From the NCBI GenBank assembly GCA_029207755.1, contig JARCOQ010000007.1, positions 43,791,656 through 43,855,655 of the forward strand: a DNA stretch of 64,000 bases. The letters run 5' to 3'. This document shows positions 50,407 to 64,000 of the stretch, piece after piece. The stretch's first letter is position 1. The number at the start of each line of letters is the position of its first letter. The translations under genes were made by a program, and so were the position numbers. Below the pieces are notes generated by a model. That model did not search any database and was not told the origin of the DNA. It worked only from the letters and a program-made list of their open reading frames with translations. Source of the DNA: Chamaea fasciata (taxonomy: Eukaryota; Chordata; Aves; Passeriformes; Sylviidae).

Positions 50407-53400
50407 CCAGTCATGTAAGTCAGTATTAAATGCACGTAAAGTTCAAAATACAAATGGTAAGATTATATTTTTTAAATACAGTGACTTGAAAAATTGTGCA
50501 CTGTGGGAGCTAAAATGAGGATAGTGGATATCTCCATATGTTTTGTGAAATTTTATGAAAACATAAAATTCAGTTGAGGGCCAGTGAAATCCTGTGATGT
50601 CAAGAAGGGATTCTGTTGCTTAAACATTTGAATCTATGTCTGTTATGCTTGGCATGGTGTGCCCAAGATGTAGTTTTGGAGGGTTCATTGACATCCTGCA
50701 CATTCTGAAATGACAGCCTTTGTACCTTTAGGTATTTGAAAAGGCACCAGATGTTGGAGTTCATTCACCTGACTGCTTGATGCACTGTTCATAGATTAGT
50801 TAGATTGTGTGTTGTTTGTAGAGTTCTAGATATGGATCTGGAAACTATTCAAAAAGATCAACTTTTCCTCATGAAAGATATTCTGTTCTACACTTCTTGT
50901 GGGCCAAGCTGTGTTAATTATCACATTTTTGCCCTTTTTCCTATTAATGCAAATTGCTGAATTTACTGAAATTAGGTGTTAAAGTTGCATTTATTTTAAT
51001 ATCCTTCTCATAGATGAAATGTCTCAACTTGGAAAATTTAAATTTGAAAAAAAAGGAATAGACTTTCTTAATTTTTGGAATAGAATTTGCAGTCCTTGGA
51101 TGTTAAAGTTAAATGCTGTGATTTAAATCAAGCAAAAACTTCTGTTGCATTCCATTCTAATGAACGGAGCAAAATAGACTAGAAAATTCCCCTTTGGTGA
51201 CCTCAAAAATAGGTATGTTGACATCTTCAGAAGTGTCTGTAGATAGTGGATTAATATATTAGATTTTTTTAGGTAGGATATTAAATTTATTCTTGTTACC
51301 ATAAGAATAAACCATCATTTCTGCTTTTTAGAAAGTCATATATAAAATCAGAAGATAATATATGAGTATATTTCAAAGCAATTTACATTTTCAGAAGCCT
51401 GTTTGGAAGTAAACAAGAATATGAATACTTCAGAAGCATAAAACATAGGATTCCTGTACTATTTTTGTAGAATATTGTCCTCTGTTCATTCTTTTGCATA
51501 AGAAAGTCTGTTAGTACCTAAATTTAGCATAAGGAATGTGAGAAGGGCTCTGAGTGTTTATAAACACTGTATTTTAGGGGAAGGATTTCATATCTTCTGT
51601 GTCTAAATTATCTCTACAACAACAGGACATATACTTCACCCAGCCTATGACATTAACTAGAGTTACATTATTGCAGTTTCATACCCTGAGTATTTGGAAA
51701 TAGCAGATGGTCAGATAGTTGACACATCTAATTTCACTATCTATATGACCAATAGAAAGAAAGCTATTACATTTCAGTGAATGATTAAAAGTATTTATGA
51801 CAGTCCTTTCACTGAGTTAATATCTGGAAAAGACTTCCAGAGGCTTTTCTCTGCCTGTAAGTATTTAGAATAATTAATAATTTCTTATTCCCAGATGAGG
51901 GAATTTCTGTGGATTTCCATTACATGGTGTGATCAACCACTGCTGTTCCTCTGGAAACAGGTTAATGTGGAGCTCAGCTGGCTGATAGCACATGATTACT
52001 AAGAACTTACTGGGAAAAAAATGTATGTGAACTTTTTCACTGGTAATTTTGAGAAGGTTGGAAAGATTAGATACATATTAGAATGTCAAATTCTAACTTC
52101 ACTTGTGAGATTAGCTCTTAAAGTTCACATCCCCAATTAAGTGAGATGGCAGAGCTCTTCTTGTCCCTTTTGTTTGATGTGTCAGTGTCACACCAGTGAA
52201 GAGTGAGACAAACATATGTTACAAAATCTGGGAGAGACAAAGCTGAAATACAAAAGCTCTCTGTTACATTTTTTGCTGAAGTATGGAAAGAAAAATAAGA
52301 AAACTGAGCTCCCAATTGTAAAATTAAATAATCTGAAAAAAGGGTTCGTGGCCTGAACTCTGACTGTTCTGGTGAGTCCTTGGCATTCAGATCATTCTCA
52401 TTTCAGCAATGTTGGGATCAGTGCTTGCATATGTACTGTTTGTGTTCTGCCTATTTGGTCTTTTTCACATTGAGACACTCCTATGTTTTTTCTCTTGAAT
52501 GTTTGTACTTAGTTGCCTTTCATCACTTAGCCTGACCTCTGTTGTTGTTAATTTCATGAGTTCCTAACAGCTTGCTCAAGATTTCTGAAATAATTTCCAG
52601 ACTTTTTGAAGAATATATCTAATTCAAGATAATCCCCCATATTCAGTGCATTTTGCTAATCATAGCTGATATTTCTGCAAGAAAAGGTGTTACAGTCATA
52701 GTGATCCAGCTAAATTCCAGTTTTGTTAATTATGTCAAAGTGTCGGTAATGTAATTATTTTATGACCAATTGAATATTATGCTTTCTATTGCTAATTTGA
52801 AACACGAGTTATAACTCATCCCAGATACTTCAAGGCTATGTCTAGTGATTCCTTTGTATTGCTTACTCTGTGAGAGTGATAGTTAATCCTTATTGAAAAA
52901 GGTATTATTTATACTGACTCTCTACTGTCTTTTCTAACATATATCCATCTGTTTCAATAAAAAATATGAAAAATAACCTACAGCTGAAGTTTGGGTTAAA
53001 TGGAACTACAGCTTTGCATGCCAGATGAGTACAAATGGTGTAGTAGATTTATAAAGTGTATTTGAGTCTCCAGCCCTGTCAATGCCTACTATGTTAGTAG
53101 TTTTGATATCAGATAGTTCAATGCCAATATTTAGAATGCAAATATAAGGAGGAACTTGGATTTTAAGGTTTACCTGCATAATGCAAGCTATCAGTCAATT
53201 TCTCAAGACAGTGTATGGACCATGAAAATGGAAATCTCCACCTGTTGTTTTAAGATATCTTTTCCCGTCACTGATGGTAAAAAGCAGCAAAAATCAGTGG
53301 ATAATCACACTATCTTTGCCCACATTTTCTTTAGTCTGAACAAAATATTTCCCTTTCTAAGACTATCAGTTTCCATCTCTAAGGTCACTCATTATAAGAA

Positions 53401-56400
53401 ACAAACATCAGACACTGTGGTTGATTCACTAAAAGACACTATCAGTTCAAAGTTGGACATTCTCTTCCTCTCTGTCTTTTTTTTTTTTTTCCAAAATCTA
53501 CCAGCCCTCTCATCTCATAAAAACTTGTTAATAGAGATGCTTGTTCTACCTAAACATTAAAAAAAAATTCCTTCACTTACATGTGCAAATCTCTATCTCC
53601 ATCTGTTTCTTATTCCATGTTTCAAGCCCGTCTGTCTTCTTTATGGTGTAGATGTCCTTTCTTGTAACACTATCAATGTGGTAACTATGTTCATTTTTTA
53701 ATGATCTTGAGAAAGTTTTTGCTTGAGTTTCTTATTTTTTTTATTTTCCTCTCTATCTCAAAGGCTGATTTGAAAAACTTGTGAAGATCTTTTAGCTCTT
53801 AGCAAGTCTGCTTTCCTCTTAATTGTTCCAAAGAAGCTTCCTTAGGGGGGGGAAAAAAAAAAATCAGTATCATTCAGTGATACTATGAGAAGAGGAATTG
53901 AACACAGGTAACTCACTGTCCGATGTTCATTAATCCTTAGATTGTTAAATGTGACTTAATATGAAGAGTAATGTTTCCAAGTTTTGCAGTACTGCCCGTT
54001 GTCTTGTTCCCCACACCTGTTCCTTACCAATACCCCTCCTTTGCAGAATCTCTGGAGATAATTTTACATCATTTAAGCAAACAAAGAAACAGAAATAATG
54101 CTCCTTTTATAGTGTTACAAAATAGAGGGGAATGTAAAAATATATAGAATAAAAACAATTTTTTTTGATTCAGAATTTATAGATATATAATCATTTCTAT
54201 GAGATTATGTTGCAATAATCCATACTTTATTTGAATGAGGATAGGATTGTCTTTTAAAAATTAGGCGGAAAAGATCAGGCAAGATGGACAGTGAGAAATG
54301 GATCTCCTCCTGCTCCACTGAGTTCATTGACTTCACTTCAGGAAAATATAATTTAAGTGATGCAAGAAGATAATAATTTAACAGAGGCCTAGAAAAAAAT
54401 AGTGTTATATTTCATGATTATGTCTCCTAGCTCATCATAGAGCTTAGCACCACTGGGTTCCTTAGTGCAAATGTACGTAATAGTTTTTTGGTTACTCAGG
54501 TCATTGAATGTTCTGGTTCCAACACAATCTGAACTCAGATACTGATTCTCTTTAATGAGGTTGATATGGAAAACATGATGCAACAGCTGCAAGAAACAAA
54601 AATTCCTTTAGTTAGAGGCTATTTTTTGTCCTATTACTGGAATACAGTATCGATAAAGGTAAAAAAAAACACCTCAGTAAAAGCTTGCATATACTGATCC
54701 ATGTAGAATGGATGGCCTTGTTATTATGGCATTTGCTGAAATGAGGACATCCATATTTTTAAAAGACAGTTTATTTAATTGGAAACAGATAATTGAATCT
54801 GTCTTCCTGTGAATGCATGGAAAACATGGTTAAGATACCATCTGACTTTCTAATAAAAATAGTAAATAGATTTTCCTTTCCCTGGCAAAAACATGGGGTT
54901 TTGTGTAGAAATATCACATTGTTACCTTTTTGTGATGTTTTGGTGGGTTTAAGTGCACAAAGTTTTCCTATGGAGAATTCCATGCCAAAGTCATAGAAAT
55001 GTCACAACTAAACTGTAGTTAGTCATGACTGACTTCCTAGGCTGTGGTGTGGGTATATTGATGTTGATTACTTGGTTTTCTGTTATGGATTGCTGAGATA
55101 CACTAGCCAGTATCCAATTTCTTAAATCAGCTCTGAGATGAAGGGAACGGTGCACATACATAAGTCTATGCTGCTACACTTAGAAATCCTTCAGATCATA
55201 TGTTGTCAGCTCTTTCTTACTTCTGTAGGACCCAACAAATAGTTCTGTGATTTAGGTTACTAAAAAGTTCTATTGGTAAGAATGTAGAGTCTTAATTTGC
55301 TCTACATCATGCACTAAAGTACTTAATATCTGTCCTAATATACTTTAGAAACCAAACTTTTTATTTTTTATTTTCTGTCTTTAGCATGCTCTTGTGTCTC
55401 ACCTTTTTTAGGGTTTCTGAAATAACAGTTAAATTCACTGTTTTGAAGAAGATATTGGCACATCCTGTTTTCCTCCAGGAGCTGCTCAAACCCAGAGAAA
55501 CCTCCTCATATAAACAACATTCCACATCTACTTTGTTCTAATGATACCTCAGCATTTGCTAAACATAGAGACAAAATTTCACTGGTCTAATTGGCTAAAC
55601 CTGATTCTATTGTGGTAAACCATGTTCAATTTCATAATGAAGACAAGGCGAGCCATGTTATTTTACCATGTGTGAACAGCCACATAAAACTAGTGTTCAA
55701 CTGTCACTGTTTTCCCTAAAAAGTTCCTTCCTGCCAAGGCGCTGAAATCATCTGGATGTAATTCGTAATCTGAAGACCTGTTGTGTGGAGTCTTTTCTAA
55801 TTAAAAAAAAAAAAATAGAAAAAATTAGTGTTGTCCTCCACTTTTTTGACCAACTCTGTAAACACTGTCTTTTGAAAAACAATTTCCCGTGCTGAAGAAG
55901 TGTCCAGAGATCATGCTTCCTTTAGAGACAGCATAGGTTCCTCAATACAACTTTAGAATTCCTTTTTTTATTTCCTCTGTGCTTTGTGCAGTAAATGGCA
56001 AGAAAAGATGTGAGAATCGCATTGAAGAGAGGTGTCTTGATAAATGTTCAAAGCTGGAGTGAATGTAGGTTGCAATACCTTGTGTACTGATCAGTTGTGG
56101 AAATAAGTATTTGTTTTTGCCTCTACCAAAAGCATTTTGAGCATACAGCCGTGAATTCTTTAGATACTGTCTATTAAAAATTTCAAGGGCATTAATTTTA
56201 AAAAGGAGAAGTGATTGGGCAGACTTAAGAAAACAACAATCAGAGTTTTGGTTATCATAAAGTCAACATTTTCCCTTATGCTTTTAGGCCTTCTTTCTTT
56301 TTGCTCCAGATATCTTATGCTCATGAATTTCAGCAGTCATTAAAATCCAGAAGAGTGTTATCACCCATTTCGAAGTAGACAAGATTTCATCTTGGGATTC

Positions 56401-58464
56401 TAGTGGGATAATTTCAGCATAAGGAACTATTTGGTTTGAATAGCATCAAACATTTGGTCACAGAATAACCTCTTGGGTTTTAGTTTCCTTTTGCCATTGT
56501 AATGCTTTCTTGTACTGTAAAGGTTATAATTAAAGGTTGTCCAAGACCACATAGCACTTCAAAAAGCAGCTGGATAAGGATGCCTCAACAGGTATAGTGT
56601 GAGTTACATGGGACAACATACGTGAAGGAATTAAAACCCACATTGCTTTTGTACAATGAGTGGTTCAAAGTTTTCATTTTCTTGGCAAACTGCCTCTCCT
56701 TCCCTTTTACAGCATTACACTTGTGTTTATTTAACATATGCACATGTCTTTCACAATTTAGAAAGAAATCTCTCATTTATTTACCTAAACTATGGCAGTA
56801 AAATTGATATACTCTATAGAGGTCTTTATTCTAAACTTCTTTTTCTCTGATATAAGGCTACTGTGGCTTAGTTTTTTAATTTTTTCATCCTGTTAAAAAA
56901 TTACAGTCGTTCTTTTCATCATCTCGTACACACATGCTCCTGTCCTTTTCCAAACTAAATATTGTAACTGTGAAAGGCACTAGACTGATAATTGAGATTA
57001 TCATGCAGTGGAAAGGAAAAATAAGAGTAAAGAAAATTTTCCTTGGTATTTGGAACCAATGACACGTTTCAGACAACATCTAGGTGGTACAGAACAAGCT
57101 CAAGTTATAGTTATTGTTAATTATCTTGATAGCATTATCAGTAATTCCATAAATGAAGCACAATGCCATTTGTGGTTTTGATTTTGATAGGTGAGGGTTT
57201 ATTTACATTGAATTCAGAACATCAGTCAAACTCACAAAACCTTAGACAATAAAACCTCCCTGATAACAACCCACCCTTATTAATTCTTCTAAAGGCTTAC
57301 ATGTTTCATCTCAGATACATATACAACCTGATAAACATTCAACCTACTTTTTCTGTCTTATCATGCCTTAAACATCTAACTGTACAAATGTCAACATTTG
57401 CACACTCATATCAGCCAAGGCAGAATTTTTACACTTTTGCTCTTCTTGTTCATACTTTATTTAAAGACATAATATGAGCTATCCATTAGTATATTTCAAA
57501 ACACACAATCAAAATAAATTTTTGTATTCTATAATGAAGAAAAGTATTAAAGAAGGATCACTGAAATCTCCATAATATCTAAGCACCTAAATATCTAATG
57601 AACAAAGGCATTCAAGTCAAGTGTGGATAAAAATTTTAGATCACACTTGTCGATGCAAGTTCAAAAGTGAAAACACTACATTGATCCACTCCTTAGAAGA
57701 AAAGACAAAACAAAACAGGAGATAAGGGTGATTTAGGAGTGTTTAAACATCTACCTTACTAAAAATTGTTAGGAAGGATTTTCATACATCAATGGTTTCT
57801 TTCAGAAAAAAATTGATCCTTACCTTTCAAAAGAATTTTAGATTCCTAGCAAGTCCAAATTCAGGGCAAATTTTCTTAAGGTTAATCTGGTGTTTTCATA
57901 GCAGTTGCAGAAGTTAGACAAATGGTATTGATGGATGAGCAGCATCTCTTAAGACACCAGAATGAAGGTAGAAATATTTGTCATTTTGTGTTTTAAAAGA
58001 CTTAAATTCATTAACCAAAAGGAGTAAGAAAACCAAAACCAATATTCTGAGAAATGTTTTAAATACAGAATGGCTAGGTCTTGAAGGTCCACAGAAGCCA
58101 CAGTCTGGTTATTGACAAAACACACATCAAAACACACGCACACAGACTGCCTTTCATTTGGAATGAGGAATTTGTGTGTTTTATGGTTTGAAACTGAGAA
58201 AGGAAGAGGAGAATTGATACTAAAATAAGAGCTAGGTTAGAGCAGAGCATTTGACACATTTTGTATAGTCATAAGATATATACAGACAGACACAAATACG
58301 CAGAGAGTAATGGAGGGCAGGGAGAGCTGTCAATAGCTAATAATGAAATCCTTATGCTGGGTGCTCGAGACTGTAGATAAAGTAAGTAATAAAACACCAG
58401 GAAAGATATGCATAAAAAAACCAGTGTGGGATAGAGAAAGACTGCAGAGCAACTATTCTCACTG
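50407..58464. other. Long AT-rich non-coding stretch, no gene seen
   Basis: About 8 kb. The largest frame is 134 codons (53156-53560 plus), without a recognised domain and ending in a T-run. A G8A11 run with a 7-bp hairpin lies at 53845-53884, and an A13 run near 55803-55815. No transposon or exon was recognised. Confidence 0.5.
53866..53884. repeat. 7-bp hairpin after G8A11 run
   Basis: AGTATCA (53866-53872), TTCAG loop, TGATACT (53878-53884), directly after GGGGGGGG and eleven A residues. The stem is exact but short. No function is inferred. Confidence 0.5.
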
Positions 58465-58728
58465 TCATCCAGCGACATGACAAAAGCAGTGAGGCATACA
58501 TGTAAATACAGGAAATTCCTTTTTTGCCTTTTAATTCATTAGAGCAGTGAAACATTGGAATCTGTTGCCTGGAGAGCTTTTTTGGTTGTCTGTCTCTGAG
58601 ATAGTTAAAACTTGACTTGATAACAGTCATTAGCAACCTGCTATAACTGACCATGCTTTGGTGGGAAAGTTGAATTATCAGTCTCAGGAGGCACCTACAA
58701 GCCTTAGAGTTTCTGTGATTCTGTATGT
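58465..58728 (+). mobile_element. CR1 LINE, 3' region fragment
   Basis: ATCCAGCGACATGACAAAAG, AGAGCAGTGAAACATTGGAA, then GCAACCTGCTATAACTGACC and TTTCTGTGATTCTGTATGTG follow the order of a CR1 3' region of the type that ends in CTATTCTGTGATTCTGTGA. The terminal octamer-like repeats are still visible. The 164-codon minus frame (58352-58846) lies antisense to this fragment and is not a gene. The copy is diverged and without coding capacity. Confidence 0.85.
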
Positions 58729-60898
58729 GATCAGAAGAAATAAGATAAAATTTAATTTTAATATCACATAAAAAAAAAGAAATTCTTTTGATTGGTTTGG
58801 TCACATACCAGTTGGAAATAAAGCTATTATCAGTCCCATGAAGCAAATCAGAATTAAGTTATTCTGTGCTTTGAGAGCATATATTCATATCCTTGTTAAA
58901 AGGAACAAGTTTTAATCTTACAGTAAAAAGTGGTGCAAGTCTACATTGCTTTATATACTGATCCTGAATAATCACATCTTTATATCTTCTATCCAAGAAG
59001 AGCTTGGCTGATGATTTTTCAGTTCATTTTGAAAATTTTGGAAAGGTCCTGTCAAACAGGAAAAAACGTGTAACTATACTATATTTAAAACATCCCAGAG
59101 ACTATCAGGTGATGACAGGGCTGTTTGCATCACATGGATTTCAAAATAGTGTTTCAGTGACATGAATGGTAGTATTTCAGAAAAAGCTGGCCAACAGCAG
59201 AATGAAAGTTCCCAGTATAATATTATGGTAAAATGTGATCCTCAGGCATAAATAATGGATTATTGAGTAGAAGTGGAATGAATATATTTATTGTATCTTT
59301 TGAGTCCTGTAGGGTTGTTACTATAACATGGCTCTTGTTTTAGTGTATATTATTGGGAAAAAAACCCTACAAATCAGAGAAGGTTCAACAAAGAGAATGT
59401 GTTTAATTATAGACTATCAAGGAAATGATGTTCATGCAAAGTAAGAAATGTTATTGGGCACTTAGGATCTAAATGTGTTTTGATGAAAGGATATTATTTA
59501 GTTACTGTGTGGTAAAATATTTAATTGCATACATTGTCTAGAAACCATTCCAGCATATGACAGCTGAGACTGAATTTTCAATTTCTCTTTTAAACCAACA
59601 TTGAAGAAAACAATGCATGAGAATGTCTTTCTGGGAATTATAAAAACAAAAAAAAAAATATGTTTTTTCTTCCAGAGGATATTTTAAAATTAGATCTTTG
59701 CTTTGTGTTGTGTTGGGTACCAGCTTATATGAACAAAGTAATTGAGCATCATTCAGTGTAAAGACATCTGAGTTAGTTGTCTTTGAATTAAAACAGCTAG
59801 GTTGGCTGTGTGTTGGAAAACAGGCAACATCAGCATGAAAACAGACAGCTATTTAACAATTCCTATGGTACATATTTAATTCTTTAAACATAAAAAAACA
59901 TGTAAATGTGTTTATATTTGTATTTATGAGTACACTTTTGTGCATACTGGTGCCAACCTAGTATTAACTATGATCATTGAGTTGCATTATTTACACCCAA
60001 AAGTATTCAGGTAACACTTGGATTAATCAAATAATTGAATTCTGAAGTATAAATTAATTATAACACAATAAGTTCTTTATGGGTTCATTCTGAATGAATG
60101 ATAATTTACATATATGTATATTAATCGCTGATATCCTACCCAAAAGCAAGATCCTCAAATGATAGTTTTCCTGGTTAAGTATGATCTAATAAAATTTAGA
60201 GAATGTGCTAAATTGTGAGCTGCAGAACAAGTATATATTGTATAGATAAAAGAAGAAAAACTGAGTCTGGGTGGAATCTCAGCCCCTACTTTATATTCAT
60301 GAGCCAGCATAGTTTGAATTCTTCTGTGTACATTTCAAAATAAGCAATCATTATTAGCATTCAGGAATTTGCTATGAATGTAGTCTAGCAACACCAGTTT
60401 ACAAAGTCAGGACTCATTATCAAAACTCAGGATGAACAACGTTTAAGTCCATGGAATTAAAATTATTAATTTGCATTGATTTACAAACACATCTAGATTA
60501 TCTAGGATTTCTAAGTTGGATTAGTTGGCATCAACTGGTTCATCAATTATGCTCCTATAAATTAAAAGTAGGAGACCAGTACAGAAATAGTAATAAATAT
60601 CTCTTAGAAAGTACCAGATCTTTGATTCTAGTATTTTTTGAAAAAACTACTGATTAGTTTTAAATATATTTCCACATTTTAAAGGGTACCTAGTGTTAAT
60701 AATTTTTTTTATGTTTTAATGTACCATAAAGTTTTGTTTGTGCATATATTCTGTGATTCAATGTGGGAATCTACTGAATCTCAGTCAGAAGGACTGAATG
60801 TACACTGATGGACAGAGACCTTCAGGAACAGGGAAGGTGTTGTAACATATAAAAATTGCAAACTGTTATAAAAAAATAAAAGTACTGGACTTTGTTTC
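58729..60898. other. AT-rich non-coding stretch, no gene seen
   Basis: No recognisable repeat family, exon or regulatory motif. The frames present are below 70 codons. Confidence 0.6.
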
Positions 60899-60950
60899 AA
60901 ATAATTTAGTAGAGCGACAATTTATTGAGCAAATAATTTAATAGAGCAAC
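60899..60950 (+). repeat. Short direct repeat, period 32
   Basis: AAATAATTTAGTAGAGCGAC (60899-60918) recurs as AAATAATTTAATAGAGCAAC (60931-60950), two differences in twenty. It looks like a small tandem duplication. Confidence 0.75.
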
Positions 60951-61765
60951 ATTAATATAGAAATTAACCCCCTTTTCACACATCTTCTCCCAGATCTTTA
61001 AACAGTAAAACACTCAGAAGAAACCTAAGGAGAATTTTTTTTTTCCCCAAAAATGGAATAGATCAATAAGAATATGACTTAAAGCTACACAGATGAAATT
61101 GGTGATTTTAAACTTTTTCATCTTCCATCAGAGCTAGATCTTTTTTCCATTTAAAAATAAAGTCCAAAAGTTCATCATTCCCCAAGTGCTCACATGAGAA
61201 TATTCACTAATTGCTTTCAACTTTTTTCCATTCAAAATAGTCAACAAATTCAGTTTTCTATGCTTTATTTCTTCTGGTTGTGCAGAGATTAATGAATTCT
61301 GACCTGCTAATGATAAATGCTTTGTAAGTAGTAACTTAACCAACACATTTTGTCTCATTTTTGTGGATATGGTTTTTTTTTGCCTGTTTGTAATTTGATT
61401 TATTAATTTGTTGCCATTCAAAAAAAATCACCTTTTCTTGGATTGAATTAATGAATTTTTATTTCCAAGTTACTAAATGATGAAATAGTCGTTACAGGCA
61501 TTTAATATTAACACTTCTATAATATCAGAGTAAGATATATGATGTTAGCTCTTGGCCATTGTTATAAGTCAGTAAAACTACTGGAATCAGTTTGTTGATT
61601 AATACTTGTGTTGATGATGATTCAAAATAATCCAAATTTGTTTCCATCTATTACTTTGCAGTATTCATTCCAAAGATTTGTTTACCAAAATATTTCAGAC
61701 ACCAGACTTATTTTCCAGAGTATTCCTAAGTAAAGGAAATTAGAAAAGGAAATTGTTTAAGAGCT

Positions 61766-61768
<3 letters not shown>
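60951..61768. other. AT-rich non-coding stretch, no gene seen
   Basis: A 95-codon Lys/Asn-rich minus frame (61134-61421) has no domain and reflects base composition. Nothing else recognised. Confidence 0.55.

Positions 61769-61818
<50 letters not shown>
61769..61818. repeat. (AT)25 microsatellite
   Basis: Fifty bases of uninterrupted AT dinucleotide. It is self-complementary and able to extrude as a cruciform. Perfect arrays of this length are usually variable between individuals. Confidence 0.95.
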
Positions 61819-61823
<5 letters not shown>

Positions 61824-64000
61824 ATAGTGCTCAAATCAGTTTCTCTTCCAAAATGAAGAATCAGCATTTGTATCGGTCCTTTTTCTAATTTCCTGAATCT
61901 TATAAAAAACTCAAAACAGATGGTAACTGATCCAGTATCTTCCTAATTATTTGCAGACCTTTATTCAAGGCATCTCAAATGCACCTTGAGGAGCTGAGCA
62001 TCAAAGTAGCTACTGTGCTCATATATGTGTGGTAGGATTTCAGAGATGCCTGTATTCTTAGGACTGTTCTTTCTTCCATGAAATTTGCTGTTCTCTAGTA
62101 TAACATTTCCCTTTTTCACCACAGAAGGTGAAGTTTGTTGGGATGAACTTTGTCTAAAGAAATCTACATCTTTATGTATTTAGTATATCATGAGAACGAC
62201 CAGGTTAAAAATGCCAAATTTGTAGATCCTTTTAGGATTATTAATAACAGCCATTTACCAGGGTTATTTACAAATATTTTTCTTGTTATTATAATGTTCC
62301 TATACCCAGTGGAATAACTAGGTATACATCAGGAAACGAACAGCAAGTGGGGAGGTCAAGATTTTTTTTGAGTGACTAACCACAACAAATTTTTAATGTG
62401 ATTAGTGGATGCTTGTAGTCCATTGAAAACTCATAAGAGGAATTTTAGAAATCAGTTAAAAACAGTTAAGTTCAGATATTTCCTGTATCAGTCTATCTAA
62501 GTAAAGTTGCCAATGGAATCTGTCCTTAAGTCCCCTGAAAATTAGTTTTGAAATTTATAATCAGTTCAAAATTCTGAGTTAAATTAATTAATTAAACATT
62601 TTAAAGAATTTTCATGTTTGAATATAAGTTGTTACAATATATTTGACATCCCTACAGGAACAGAGAATATCACACAGACTAGAATGTATATGTGAAGGTT
62701 TGGCACATCAAAATGGCATCTAAAACTTGATGCCAAGCCAGAAGTCATTAAAAAATATGAGAACAGAGTGAAGACAGATGTTTACTTGAAATGTTGTTTC
62801 AGTGAGAAGCTTAAGTTTGAAGGAACATGCTATATGAGATTCAGAATTCACCCCTAAACGTAAAGACTTAATTCGACTTTACAAAGATGGAGTAAAGTTC
62901 ATTTCTGTTTCTTAAAATCTGATTCCAGAAAGACAGTTAATTGCTTGCAGCATATATTTCTTGTAGTGATTCCTGAAAATAGAGCAATAACTGTACCAAA
63001 AGATCTAGGACAAAGCAGGAATATGCAAGAGTTCATCATGGTAAGCGATTACTAGCTTGTAGTCTCTCCATTTCCCTTATTAGTTTCTCTTCATGTTGAA
63101 ACTGCATCAGCTCAGGCTAAGGAAAGCAAGACTTTTGAACTTTGGTGAATTTCTTCAAGCATCTCAAACTACTTCATTAGAATATGTGCACAAGCACCAG
63201 CAGTCCGCACAGTCATGTTTTAAGGGAAAATATCAGATACTGATGTTACTTTATGGAGAGCCTCATACTAAGAATGTAAAGATCCACTGGATTACAGACT
63301 GTCCACAGGAGCAATACCTGGTTTCTCTACCTTGATCAGGCTAAGTCAGTATTTAAGTGAAATTTGCTCAGACTGACAAATCAGAGGCTTTGCTTCCACA
63401 CATGCTGAAATATACTGCTGTGGACACTTTTTGGAATTTAAAATACAAAGCCTGTGGCATTGAACCCATTTCCAAGAGTAAATGTGTACCAAACAGGGCT
63501 TTTTTTCAAGGTCATATTTTTCAAGGTGGGCAACTAAAATTCACCATTCTGCTGAAGTTCTTTGGATGCCACTCCTAGTAAATAAGCAGGGCTGCAAAGA
63601 TGTGCTTTCTAATATGTGTTCCCAAGCATGCTTATGTCCTGTAAGCAGAAGAGCCAGATTCATGAAACATCCTGTCTTTGGCCTCATGTGATTTATGAGT
63701 AGAATTTCTGAAGAAGGCCAGTGCAATTTTCTTCTACCAGTTGCATGTGGTGTATTTGATGTAATTGGAGAATGAAGAGAGAAGTGCTGGGATTAACACA
63801 GTAATTTCCTGCACTGAACTGAAACCTTGCTAATCAATTTTAAGTAACCAGCTAATGCATTTATGTAATAAACCAATCAATCTCAAATGCCCATTTTACC
63901 ATTTGGATTGAATTTAATATCCCAACATGCAATTAATTGACATTATTGACAATGGTTTGAACATGAAATTGGTGATTTGATATTAAAATTGGTGTTCTGT
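61819..64000. other. AT-rich non-coding stretch, no gene seen
   Basis: Frames of 61-80 codons cluster at 63093-63726 on both strands, but none shows a domain and they overlap each other in different frames. No repeat family was recognised up to the end of the window. Confidence 0.5.

Noticed and set aside
53156..53560. 134-codon plus-strand frame
   Set aside because: No domain recognised, it passes through a T-run near its end, and no flanking signals support an exon or single-exon gene.
58352..58846. 164-codon minus-strand frame, the longest in the window
   Set aside because: It runs antisense through a CR1 3' fragment, has no domain, and reflects absence of stops in that repeat.

Overview
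The window looks like non-coding nuclear DNA from a bird, probably a passerine. It is AT-rich by eye and dense in stop codons on both strands. I found no protein-coding gene, spliced exon series, structural RNA gene, CRISPR array or bacterial operon that I could defend. The longest reading frames (up to 164 codons) show no recognisable domain, and several run through repeats. It fits an intergenic gene desert or part of a very long intron.

The bird assignment rests on CR1 LINE fragments (about 7433-7510, 21970-22265, 36755-37275 and 58465-58728), three LTR-like blocks of endogenous retroviruses (4226-4885, 12652-13287 and about 45332-45885), and one short element at about 22667-22810. That short element joins a tRNA-Ile-like head, on the minus strand, to a CR1-like 3' tail. 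This is the architecture of TguSINE1, a SINE described from passerines, and it is the most lineage-informative feature here. A 99-bp inverted-repeat relic at 26661-26759 resembles an old non-autonomous DNA transposon.

Layout: 1-4220 is unremarkable AT-rich sequence with one polypyrimidine tract. A GC-rich solo LTR lies at 4226-4885. From 4892 to 12500 there is one short CR1 3' end. At 12532-12615 a T28 run abuts (GT)28, followed by a second LTR-like block. The stretch 13288-21960 contains a chain of three touching hairpins (17643-17705) and simple repeats. From 21970 to 22810 lie a CR1 fragment and the SINE. From 22811 to 36740 only the small palindromic relic stands out. A CR1 copy with a trace of ORF2 lies at 36755-37275. 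An ERVL-like LTR with an internal C/G-rich tract lies near 45332-45885. Further right are a pyrimidine-rich stretch (48500-48690), two short tandem duplications (50313-50406 and 60899-60950), a CR1 3' end (58465-58728) and a pure (AT)25 microsatellite (61769-61818).

There is no gene set that works together. The identifiable content is repeat history plus structure-prone DNA. The LTRs carry promoter and polyadenylation-like motifs on the minus strand and are the only plausible regulatory sequences seen. No new biological system was found. The most checkable observations are the SINE, the 6-bp duplication around the 4.2-kb LTR, the three-way-junction palindrome inside it, and the hairpin chain at 17.6 kb.
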